A stretch of DNA of 5,075 bases, from positions 1 to 5,075 of the forward strand of contig NZ_CAHJWX010000190.1 of the NCBI RefSeq assembly GCF_903643065.1. The letters run 5' to 3'. Shown piece after piece: positions 1 through 5,075 of this stretch; within the stretch, counting starts at the first letter, position 1, and every line of letters starts with the position of its first letter. The notes beneath the pieces are model-generated. The model was not told the DNA's origin, did not search any database, and was given only the letters and a program-made list of their open reading frames with translations. The translations under genes and the position numbers were made by a program. This DNA is from Sphingomonas bacterium (GTDB lineage: Bacteria > Pseudomonadota > Alphaproteobacteria > Sphingomonadales > Sphingomonadaceae).

Positions 1-2
1 GC

Positions 3-104
3 ACTGGCCGGGCGGGCGCCACCGACGAGACGGGCGTGCGGATCGAGCGCGCGCCGGGCGAACCGCCGGCCCTGCCGCGCCGTCAGGCGTCCGCGCGTCG
101 GTGA
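3..104 (+). CDS. C-terminal end of an unidentified protein (5' end outside window)
   Basis: This reading frame is open from the left edge and ends at a TGA at 102-104. It encodes about 33 residues (TGRAGATDETGVRIERAP...ASARR). Nearly all third codon positions are G or C, as expected of a real gene in this genome, and it is the best-looking of the three forward frames. The tail is rich in Arg, Pro and Ala and has no motif I recognise, so I assign no function. Its stop lies 10 bases before the GTG start of the next gene, and the Shine-Dalgarno sequence of that gene overlaps this stop, so the two are probably co-transcribed. With so few residues visible, it could also be fortuitous. Confidence 0.45.
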   Translation, partial: TGRAGATDETGVRIERAPGEPPALPRRQASARR

Positions 105-107
105 AGG
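103..107 (+). promoter_or_regulatory. Shine-Dalgarno sequence of the DUF188 gene
   Basis: GAAGG lies 7 bases before the GTG at 115. It supports that GTG over the GTG two codons downstream (121). It overlaps the stop codon of the upstream reading frame, which fits translational coupling. Confidence 0.55.
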
Positions 108-114
108 TATTGGG

Positions 115-552
115 GTGAGGGTGCTGGTCGACGCGGACGCCTGCCCGGTCAAGGAGGAGGTGTACCGCGTCGCTTGGCGCCGCGCGGTGCCGGTGGCGAT
201 CGTCGCCAACAGCCGGCTGCGCGTGCCCGATCACCCGCTGGTCGAGCGCGTGGTGGTGGGCGACGCGTTCGATGCCGCCGACGACTGGATCGCCGATCGC
301 GCCGGGTCCGATGCGGTGGTGGTGACCGCCGACATCCTGCTCGCCGACCGCTGCCTTAAGGCCGGCGCCACGGTGCTGGCGCCGACGGGCAAGCCGTTCA
401 CGCTCGCCTCGATCGGCGCCGCGATCGCGACGCGCGCGATCATGGCCGACCTGCGGGCCGGCGGCGACCAGCTCGGCGGGCCGGCGCCGTTCGGCAAGAC
501 CGATCGGTCGCGGTTCCTCCAGGCGCTCGACACGGCGCTGGCGAGGCGCTGA
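115..552 (+). CDS. YaiI/YqxD family protein (DUF188, UPF0178)
   Basis: This complete 145-aa protein belongs to the DUF188 family (YaiI in E. coli, YqxD in Bacillus), whose members are about 150 aa long. Hallmarks are the N-terminal VDADACPVK (residues 5-13), the central VVTADILLADRCL (69-81, with Asp73 and Asp78), the PTGKPFT segment (90-96), and the C-terminal GGPAPF...DRSRF region (121-134). There is no signal peptide or membrane segment, so it should be cytosolic. The family's biochemical role is not established. Its conserved acidic residues and predicted fold resemble PIN-like nucleases, but that is an inference. The start is GTG, supported by a well-spaced GAAGG and by the family habit of placing VDADACP near the N terminus. 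It is probably co-transcribed with the reading frame ending at 104 and is convergent with dnaE2. Third codon positions are strongly G/C, as in the host genes. Confidence 0.93.
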   Translation: MRVLVDADACPVKEEVYRVAWRRAVPVAIVANSRLRVPDHPLVERVVVGDAFDAADDWIADRAGSDAVVVTADILLADRCLKAGATVLAPTGKPFTLASIGAAIATRAIMADLRAGGDQLGGPAPFGKTDRSRFLQALDTALARR

Positions 553-583
553 GCCGCCGCGTCGACCGGATGGCCCGACCATG

Positions 584-650
584 CCGTTCGTGCCGAGCGC
601 AGTCGAGGCACCGTCTGGATCAGTCCCTCGACTTCGCTCGGGACGAACGG
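584..650. repeat. 28-bp imperfect inverted repeat (sphingomonad-type palindromic repeat; possible bidirectional terminator)
   Basis: The left arm 584-611 (begins CCGTTCGTGCC) and the right arm 623-650 (ends GGGACGAACGG) are reverse complements at 25 of 28 positions, with an 11-base loop at 612-622. The core, CTCGACTTCGCTC in the right arm, resembles a short repeat I know to be frequent between genes in Sphingomonadales and relatives. It is the only notable feature in the 125-base gap between the convergent stops of the DUF188 gene (552) and dnaE2 (678). It would form a strong RNA hairpin from either strand. No U-run follows it on either strand, so classical intrinsic termination is uncertain. 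It may act as a bidirectional transcript boundary or simply be a dispersed repeat. Confidence 0.8.
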
Positions 651-677
651 AAGGTAACGCGTGGGCAGGACAGGCGC

Positions 678-3600
678 TCAATGGAAGTCGTGGCTCTTGA
701 TCGGGATCACGTCCTCCGGATCGCAGCCGTTGCGGAACGGTGGATGGTAGTCGGAACGTGCGCGTGGCTTCCAGCCGGGGTCGCCGCGATCGGGGGCGCC
801 GGCGTGGGTGGCGCCGTCGCCGCGCGAGGTCAGGCGCGGCAGGTCGATTTCGCCCACGGCGCGGAGCATCGCGGTGCGGTCATGGATGCGATCGGCGATG
901 ACGTGGATGACCTTCCCCTCGCGCTGCACGACTCCGGTGACGGAGATCATCGCCGACGACATGACGATGGTGCGCTGCGCCTCGAACCGGTCGGGCCACA
1001 GGATGATGTTGGCGACGCCCGTCTCGTCCTCGATCGTGATGAACAGCACGCCCTTGGCGCTGCCGGGCTTCTGCCGCACGAGGATGATGCCCGCGACCTC
1101 GACGCGGCGACCATCGCGCGTGGCCCCGAGCGTGTCGCAGGTGATCACCCGCTGCCGCGACAGCTCGTCCCGCAGGAAGAACAGCGGATGCTGGCGCAGC
1201 GTCAGCTGGGTGGCGCGATAATCCTCCACCACCTCGCGCCCGGCGGTGAGCGGGGTGAGCGCGACCGGCTGCTCGCGGCGCTCGGCGAGGTCGAGCAACG
1301 GCAGCGGCGTCTCGCCCAGCCCCCGGATCGTCCATAGCGCCTGACGCCGGTCGAGCCCCATCCCGGCAAAGGCGTCGGCCTTGGCGAGCTTCTCCAGGCA
1401 TGAAAGCGGCACGCCCGAGCGGCGCCACAGGTCCTCGATCGAGGCGAAGGGAGCGGCGGCGCGGGCGTCGAGGATCTTGGCGGCGTCCTTGCCCGAAACG
1501 CCATGAACGACGCGCAGGCCCAGCCGGAGGGGAAGGTCGTCATCCCCGCGCAAGCGGGGACCCCTCTCGCCCCTTTCCACCAGCCGCGTGTCCCAGTCGC
1601 TCTCCAGCACGCACACGGGCAGGATCTCCACCTCATGCTCGCGCGCGTCCCGGACGATCTGCGCGGGCGCGTAGAAGCCCATCGGTTGCGCGTTGAGCAG
1701 CGCGCAGGCGAACACGTCGGGGTGATGGCATTTCATCCAGGACGAGGCGTAGGCGATCTTGGCGAAGCTCGCCGCGTGGCTTTCGGGAAAGCCATAGGAG
1801 CCGAAGCCCTCGATCTGCTTGACCAGCCGCTCGGCGAAATCGGGGCTGATGCCCTTGGCGGCCATGCCGGCGATCAGCTCGGCCTTGAACTGGCCGACGC
1901 CCTGCGTGTATTTGAACGTCGCCATCGCCTTGCGCAGCTCGTCGGCGCGCGCCGGCGTGAAGCCCGCGCCCTCGATCGCGACCTTCATCGCCTGTTCCTG
2001 GAACAGCGGCACGCCCAGCGTCTTGCCCAGCACGGCCTTCAACGCCGGGCTGGGGTAATCGAATTCGATCGCGGGATCGGCGCGCAGCTGCTCGCGGCGC
2101 TTCAGATACGGGTGGACCATGTCGCCCTGGATCGGGCCGGGCCGGACGATCGCGACCTGGATGGCGATGTCGTAGAAAGTGGCCGGCAACATGCGCGGCA
2201 GCATCGCCATCTGTGCCCGGGACTCGATCTGGAAGACGCCGAGCGTGTCCGCCCGCTGGATCATCGCGAAGGTCGCGTCGTCGTCGGTCTGCAACTCGGG
2301 CGAGGACAGGGTCAGCTTCAGCCCCTTGTGCGCGGCGAGCAGGTCGAACGCCCTGCGCATGCAGCCGAGCATGCCGAGCCCCAGGATGTCGACCTTCATC
2401 AGGCCCAGCTCCTCGATGTCCTCCTTTTCCCATTCCACCACCCAGCGGCTCTCCATCGCGGCGGGCTGGACGGGGACGAGATCGTGGAGCGGATCGCGGG
2501 TGAGGACGAAGCCGCCGGGGTGCTGCGACAGGTGGCGGGGTGTGCCGATCAGCTCGCGCGACAGCTCCAGCGTCAGGGCGAGGCGCGGATCGCCGCGATC
2601 GAGGTGGAGCGCGTCGACGTGCCGGTCCGCCACGCCCTCCTCCGACCAGCCCCAGACCTGGCCCGCCAGCGCCGCCGTCAGATCCTCGGGCAGGCCCAGC
2701 GCCTTGCCGACCTCGCGCACCGCGCCGCGCGCGCGGAAGCGGCTGACCACGGCGGTCAGCGCGGCATGATCGTGGCCATAGGTCTGGTAGATCCACTGGA
2801 TCACCTGCTCGCGCCGCTCGTGCTCGAAATCGATGTCGATATCGGGCGGCTCGCGGCGGTCGGGCGAGATGAACCGCTCGAATAATAGCTCGTGCTCGAT
2901 CGGATCGATCGAGGTGATGCCCAGCACATAGCATATCATCGAATTGGCGGCGCTGCCGCGCCCTTGGCACAGGATGTCCTGGCTGCGCGCATAGGCGACG
3001 ATCGAGTTCACGGTCAGGAAATACGGCGCGTACTCCATCTGCGCGACGAGGCGCAGCTCATACTCAAGCAGGTCGCGATACCGCTGGTCGGGTGCGCGAT
3101 CAGCAACCGGCTGCCGCAGCAAATCCTCCATTGCGTTGCGGGCCAGGGACTCGAGCGCCGCCTGGGGCGTCTTGCCGGTGATGACGATCTCCTCGGGATA
3201 TTGGTAGCGCAACTCGCGCAGCGAGAAGGTGCAGCGTTCGACGATCGCCTGCGTCGCGGCGAGCGCGCGCGGATGCGCGGCGAAGCGGCGCGCCATCTCG
3301 GCGGGCGGTTGCAGGCAGCGGTCGGCGGAGCGCTCGCGGCGCAGGCCCAGCTCGTCCACCGTGCGCTTCTCGCGGATGGCGGTGACGACGTCCTGCAGGC
3401 GGCGGCGGTCGGGATGGTGATACAGCACGTCGCCGGTCGCGAGCGGGGTCAGGCCAAAGCGGCGCGCGGCCTCGTCCAGCCGGTACAACCGCGCGCGGTC
3501 ATCCGGGCGGCGGTGATGCGTCAGGCAGAGATGGCCCCGACCGGTCCCGAACAGGTCGGCCATCCAGCGCAAGCCGTCCTCGTCCGTCCCGTCCGGGCCG

Positions 3601-4004
3601 GGGACGAGCGACGCGACCAGGCCGGGCGCGGCGTCGGCCACGTCCTCCCAATGCAGGAAGCAGCGGCCCTTCTCGCCCTTGCGGGGATCGGCGCGCATGT
3701 TGCCGCGCGTCAGCAGGTTGGTGAGGCCGGTCCAGCCGGCGAGATGCTCGGGCCAGACGAGCAGGGAGGCGCCGCTGACCAGGTCGAGCCGGCAGCCGAC
3801 GACCGGGCGGATCGCGATGCCCTTGTCCTTCCTGATCTCGTCGCAGGCGTAGAGCGCGCGGACCAGCCCCGCGACCGAGTTGCGATCGGTGATGCCCAGC
3901 GCGGGCATGCCCATCTCGCATGCCGTCGCGAACAGCTCCTCGGGCGAGGACGCGCCGCGCAGGAAGCAGAAATGCGTGGCGGCCTGGAGTTCGACATAGG
4001 TCAT
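678..4004 (-). CDS. dnaE2: Error-prone DNA polymerase DnaE2 (C-family, translesion synthesis)
   Basis: This 1108-aa C-family polymerase extends DNA across lesions with ImuB (and ImuA) in the SOS mutasome. An N-terminal PHP domain (about 1-210) begins MTYVELQAATHFCFLRGAS, a typical DnaE2 start that fixes the ATG at 4004. The palm holds the catalytic motif PDIDIDF (387-393; Asp390 and Asp392) and the third Asp in KVDILGL (Asp539). Other core motifs are SQHPGGFVL (493-501), RPGPIQGDMVHPYL (621-634) and PLFQEQAM (666-673). GFPESHAASFAKIAYAS (738-754) and NAQPMGFYAPAQIV (771-784) are characteristic of DnaE2 rather than the replicative DnaE1. A helix-hairpin-helix region (about 828-890) and an OB fold (about 966-1040) follow, and the protein ends KSHDFH, as many DnaE2 proteins do. 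Length is slightly above the usual size. A palindromic repeat encodes residues 814-823 in a variable linker. No clear Shine-Dalgarno sequence precedes the ATG, and imuB, the normal upstream operon partner, is displaced by a toxin-antitoxin module. The gene looks intact. Confidence 0.97.
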   Translation of the reverse strand: MTYVELQAATHFCFLRGASSPEELFATACEMGMPALGITDRNSVAGLVRALYACDEIRKDKGIAIRPVVGCRLDLVSGASLLVWPEHLAGWTGLTNLLTRGNMRADPRKGEKGRCFLHWEDVADAAPGLVASLVPGPDGTDEDGLRWMADLFGTGRGHLCLTHHRRPDDRARLYRLDEAARRFGLTPLATGDVLYHHPDRRRLQDVVTAIREKRTVDELGLRRERSADRCLQPPAEMARRFAAHPRALAATQAIVERCTFSLRELRYQYPEEIVITGKTPQAALESLARNAMEDLLRQPVADRAPDQRYRDLLEYELRLVAQMEYAPYFLTVNSIVAYARSQDILCQGRGSAANSMICYVLGITSIDPIEHELLFERFISPDRREPPDIDIDFEHERREQVIQWIYQTYGHDHAALTAVVSRFRARGAVREVGKALGLPEDLTAALAGQVWGWSEEGVADRHVDALHLDRGDPRLALTLELSRELIGTPRHLSQHPGGFVLTRDPLHDLVPVQPAAMESRWVVEWEKEDIEELGLMKVDILGLGMLGCMRRAFDLLAAHKGLKLTLSSPELQTDDDATFAMIQRADTLGVFQIESRAQMAMLPRMLPATFYDIAIQVAIVRPGPIQGDMVHPYLKRREQLRADPAIEFDYPSPALKAVLGKTLGVPLFQEQAMKVAIEGAGFTPARADELRKAMATFKYTQGVGQFKAELIAGMAAKGISPDFAERLVKQIEGFGSYGFPESHAASFAKIAYASSWMKCHHPDVFACALLNAQPMGFYAPAQIVRDAREHEVEILPVCVLESDWDTRLVERGERGPRLRGDDDLPLRLGLRVVHGVSGKDAAKILDARAAAPFASIEDLWRRSGVPLSCLEKLAKADAFAGMGLDRRQALWTIRGLGETPLPLLDLAERREQPVALTPLTAGREVVEDYRATQLTLRQHPLFFLRDELSRQRVITCDTLGATRDGRRVEVAGIILVRQKPGSAKGVLFITIEDETGVANIILWPDRFEAQRTIVMSSAMISVTGVVQREGKVIHVIADRIHDRTAMLRAVGEIDLPRLTSRGDGATHAGAPDRGDPGWKPRARSDYHPPFRNGCDPEDVIPIKSHDFH
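1538..1563. repeat. Short palindromic repeat element embedded in frame within dnaE2
   Basis: TCCCCGC (1543-1549) and GCGGGGA (1554-1560) form a perfect 7-bp inverted repeat around a GCAA loop, flanked by CGTCA on the left and CCC on the right. This matches the consensus of a dispersed palindrome found in many copies in alphaproteobacterial and other proteobacterial genomes, usually between genes. Its translations (VIPAQAGTP on one strand, RGPRLRGDD on the other) recur as spurious peptides in annotations. Here it lies inside the dnaE2 coding sequence and contributes residues 814-823 (RGPRLRGDDD region) without breaking the frame. It sits between the conserved SDWD (802-805) and the LRLGLR region (826-831), where DnaE2 proteins vary in length. 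Confidence 0.75.
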
Positions 4005-4035
4005 TGGCGGGACGCGTGCGAAATGACTATATCAT
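4004..4035. promoter_or_regulatory. Putative divergent promoter/operator between dnaE2 and the antitoxin gene
   Basis: The 53-base gap between the divergent dnaE2 and antitoxin starts holds one A+T-rich patch, ATGACTATATCAT (4023-4035). Its ends, ATGA and TCAT, are inverted around CTATA. On the plus strand, TATATC (4028-4033) could be a -10 box, with TTGGCG (4004-4009) as -35 and an 18-base spacer. On the minus strand, TATAGT (4031-4026) matches the -10 consensus at 5 of 6 positions, but I see no good -35 box. Phd-type antitoxins normally repress their own promoter, so the small palindrome is a candidate operator. No GTTC-N7-GTTC LexA box is visible here. The promoter assignment rests on weak motifs only. 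Confidence 0.35.
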
Positions 4036-4046
4036 CTGGTCTGGAT

Positions 4047-4057
4047 GGAGGCGCGCG
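4047..4057 (+). repeat. Left copy of an 11-bp inverted repeat flanking the toxin-antitoxin genes; contains the antitoxin Shine-Dalgarno
   Basis: GGAGGCGCGCG directly precedes the antitoxin ATG. Its GGAGG (4047-4051) is a strong Shine-Dalgarno sequence 6 bases before the ATG at 4058, and it decides that start over the in-frame ATGs at 4067 and 4076. The exact reverse complement occurs at 4738-4748, just after the toxin stop. Confidence 0.7.
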
Positions 4058-4327
4058 ATGGGCAAGATGGTCGGCATGGCCGAGTTCAAGGCGAACTGTA
4101 CCCGGCTGCTGCGCGAGGTGGAGCAGGGCGGCGAGCCGATCACGGTGACGGTGCGCGGCAAGCCGGTGGCGGTGGTAAAGGCGGCAGAGCCCGCGTCCCG
4201 ACCACCCCGCACGAATGTATTCGGCATGCTCAAGAGCAACCAATACCGCTTCGTCGATCCGTTCACCCCCGTGTCCGACATGGCGGAGTGGGAGGTGAAC
4301 AACCCGCCCGAACTATATCGTCCGTGA
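4058..4327 (+). CDS. Phd/YefM-type antitoxin (type II toxin-antitoxin system)
   Basis: This 89-aa protein should bind and neutralise the PIN toxin encoded directly downstream and, with it, repress their shared promoter. The N-terminal half (about residues 8-40: AEFKANCTRLLREVEQGG, then PITVTVRGKPVAVV) is a clear Phd/YefM fold, the DNA-binding and dimerisation part of this family. The C-terminal part (about 57-83: MLKSNQYRFVDPF through DMAEWEVNN) should be the segment that wraps the toxin. The start at 4058 has an excellent GGAGG 6 bases upstream; an in-frame extension further upstream would run into dnaE2 and lacks family similarity. The gene overlaps the toxin by 4 bases (GTGA), diverges from dnaE2, and lies antisense to the imuB-dnaE2 direction. 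G+C of its 3' half (55% over 4201-4260) is well below that of the flanking mutasome genes. Confidence 0.9.
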   Translation: MGKMVGMAEFKANCTRLLREVEQGGEPITVTVRGKPVAVVKAAEPASRPPRTNVFGMLKSNQYRFVDPFTPVSDMAEWEVNNPPELYRP

Positions 4328-4737
4328 TCGTCATCGATACGCATGCACTGGTGTGGATGGTTGAGGGAGGGCCGGACCTCGGTTCGCGAGCACAGTCGCT
4401 GATCGTAGCCGAACTCGAAGACGATGGAGTGCTGATCGCGCCGATCAGCTTTTGGGAGCTGGCGATGCTCGTTGACAAGGGTCGGCTGACGCTGGGTAGA
4501 CCGGTGGTAGCCTGGTGGAATCGCGTGCTCCTGGAACCAGGCTTTGTCGTCGCTGATCTGACAGCGGAAATCGGCGCTGATGCAGGAATGTTGCCGGGGA
4601 ACATTCACGGCGATCCAGCCGATCGCCTCATCATCGCTACCGCTCGATCCATCAACTGCCCGGTACTTACAGCAGATGGCAAGATTCTCGACTATGCCGC
4701 CGCCGGCCACGTCCAGGTGATCGACGCCCGGCACTAG
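4324..4737 (+). CDS. vapC: VapC-family toxin (PIN-domain ribonuclease)
   Basis: This 137-aa PIN-domain protein is probably an Mg2+-dependent endoribonuclease that cleaves RNA (tRNA or rRNA in characterised VapCs) when freed from its antitoxin. The expected acidic residues are present: Asp5 in IVIDTHALVW (2-11), Glu45 in SFWELAML (42-49), Asp97 and Asp100 in GDPADRLIIATA (96-107), and Asp118 in LTADGKIL (115-122). Length is normal, with no signal peptide or membrane segment. The GTG start overlaps the antitoxin stop (GTGA) and has no Shine-Dalgarno sequence of its own, implying translational coupling to the antitoxin. Its TAG stop interlocks with the imuB stop on the other strand as the shared palindrome CTAG. 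G+C is about 57-62% in successive 60-base blocks, against 75% just inside imuB, suggesting acquisition from elsewhere. The catalytic set looks complete, so the toxin is probably active. Confidence 0.92.
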   Translation: MIVIDTHALVWMVEGGPDLGSRAQSLIVAELEDDGVLIAPISFWELAMLVDKGRLTLGRPVVAWWNRVLLEPGFVVADLTAEIGADAGMLPGNIHGDPADRLIIATARSINCPVLTADGKILDYAAAGHVQVIDARH

Positions 4738-5075
4738 CGCGCGCCTCCCAGCCCGTGCAGGAACCAGCGCAGGTCGCCGGTTTCCACGCGGACGCCGTCG
4801 CCGCGGCGGTATAGCCAGAAGCGGTCGCCCGCCTCGTCCTCCACACGGTAATAGTCGCGCACCGCCGCGCGCTCGGCGGCGCGGCGCCACCATTCGCCGC
4901 CGATGCGTTCGGGACCTTCGGCCCGCACGATGCGATGGGAGACGCCGCGCCAGGTGAAGCGCCGGGGCGGCTGGTCGGGCAGCTCGGCCAGCACATGGTC
5001 GATCGGCTCGGGATGGCGCAGCAGCCGGACGGGCCGGGGCCAGCGCGGGTGCCAGGGATGGTCCGGCGGGCGCGC
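4734..5075 (-). CDS. imuB: ImuB, Y-family-like DNA polymerase mutasome subunit (C-terminal part; 5' end outside window)
   Basis: The visible 113 residues are the C-terminal end of ImuB, a Y-family-like protein that lacks polymerase activity in characterised cases and links DnaE2 to the beta clamp in SOS mutagenesis. Recognisable family features include WPRPVRLLRHPEPID near the edge, FTWRGVSHRIVRAEGPERI, GEWW, RDYYRVEDEAGDRFWLYRR, and the terminal LRWFLHGL. The polymerase-like domains and the clamp-binding motif lie beyond the right edge. Most relatives I recall end shortly after HGL (often HGLFA); here it reads HGLGGAR, so the last few codons may have been altered where the toxin-antitoxin module begins. 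It reads in the same direction as dnaE2 but is separated from it by that module. Its stop shares CTAG with the toxin stop, and no terminator is visible. Confidence 0.95.
   Translation of the reverse strand, partial: ARPPDHPWHPRWPRPVRLLRHPEPIDHVLAELPDQPPRRFTWRGVSHRIVRAEGPERIGGEWWRRAAERAAVRDYYRVEDEAGDRFWLYRRGDGVRVETGDLRWFLHGLGGAR
4738..4748 (-). repeat. Right copy of the 11-bp inverted repeat; encodes the last residues of ImuB
   Basis: CGCGCGCCTCC on the plus strand is the exact reverse complement of 4047-4057. On the minus strand it reads GGAGGCGCGCG, encodes most of the terminal GGAR of ImuB, and stands next to the imuB stop. It looks like a Shine-Dalgarno sequence with no gene starting after it, perhaps the former ribosome binding site of dnaE2. 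The pairing does not extend beyond 11 bases on either side. Confidence 0.6.

Noticed and set aside
115..552. A functional link between the DUF188 protein (PIN-like by inference) and the mutasome or the VapC toxin.
   Set aside because: It is convergent with dnaE2, separated by a large hairpin, and appears tied to the gene upstream of it, so nothing beyond proximity supports a link.
1503..2885. A 460-codon plus-strand open frame antisense to dnaE2, with similar long ones at 570-1337 and 2892-4148.
   Set aside because: They are opposite a clear, motif-complete dnaE2. Long antisense frames are expected in 70% G+C DNA because stop codons are rare. Their translations are low-complexity and match no family I know, and one contains the VIPAQAGTP peptide of the palindromic repeat.
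2895..2913. Perfect 8-bp inverted repeat CTCGATCG-GAT-CGATCGAG inside dnaE2.
   Set aside because: It encodes the conserved TSIDPIE segment and is made of GATC/CGATCG runs common in this composition, so it is most likely a by-product of codon choice.
3920..4057. N-terminal extension of the antitoxin from an upstream in-frame ATG at 3920.
   Set aside because: The extension overlaps the start of dnaE2 on the other strand, is Arg-rich with no family similarity, and the ATG at 4058 has an ideal GGAGG and a Phd-like N terminus.
4297..4313. Two GAAC words near the end of the antitoxin gene resembling an alphaproteobacterial LexA box.
   Set aside because: The spacing is 9 bases, not the required 7, and the site lies inside a coding region about 300 bases from the dnaE2 start.
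4609..4627. 7-bp inverted repeat GGCGATC-CAGCC-GATCGCC inside the toxin gene.
   Set aside because: It coincides with the codons of the conserved GDPADR active-site motif. The protein sequence constrains it, and it has no sign of a separate role.

Overview
The window is about 70% G+C. Its gene content (a DnaE2/ImuB mutasome, a DUF188 protein, and two short palindromic repeat types common in sphingomonad and related alphaproteobacterial chromosomes) suggests a high-GC alphaproteobacterium, probably of the order Sphingomonadales. That assignment comes from recognising families, not from a search.

Layout, left to right. (1) At 3-104 (+) is the C-terminal end of an unidentified protein. It is followed after 10 bases by a complete DUF188 (YaiI/YqxD, UPF0178) gene at 115-552 (+). 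(2) At 553-677, between two convergent genes, is a large imperfect inverted repeat that can fold into a 28-bp stem. (3) At 678-4004 (-) is a full-length error-prone DNA polymerase gene, dnaE2 (1108 aa), with intact catalytic aspartates. A small chromosomal palindrome is embedded in frame in a variable linker of this gene. (4) At 4005-4057 is a short divergent intergenic region with an A+T-rich core. (5) At 4058-4737 (+) is a two-gene type II toxin-antitoxin module: a Phd/YefM-like antitoxin and a VapC-type PIN-domain RNase, overlapping by 4 bases. (6) At 4734-5075 (-) is the C-terminal part of imuB, which runs off the right edge.

How the genes relate. ImuB and DnaE2 normally work together, with ImuA, as an SOS-induced translesion mutasome, and their genes usually lie in one operon in the order imuA-imuB-dnaE2. 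Here imuB and dnaE2 keep their order and strand but are separated by about 730 bp holding the toxin-antitoxin module on the opposite strand. The module has visibly lower G+C than both neighbours. Its toxin stop codon is interlocked with the imuB stop codon (shared CTAG). An exact 11-bp inverted repeat brackets the two toxin-antitoxin genes. The dnaE2 start now has no clear Shine-Dalgarno sequence and no alphaproteobacterial LexA box nearby.

The most interesting reading is that a toxin-antitoxin cassette entered, and possibly inverted within, the mutasome operon. That would place mutagenesis and toxin-antitoxin transcripts in antisense competition. The arrangement is seen directly in the sequence; the regulatory consequences are inference. 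I found no RNA genes, CRISPR arrays, transposase genes or replication origins.
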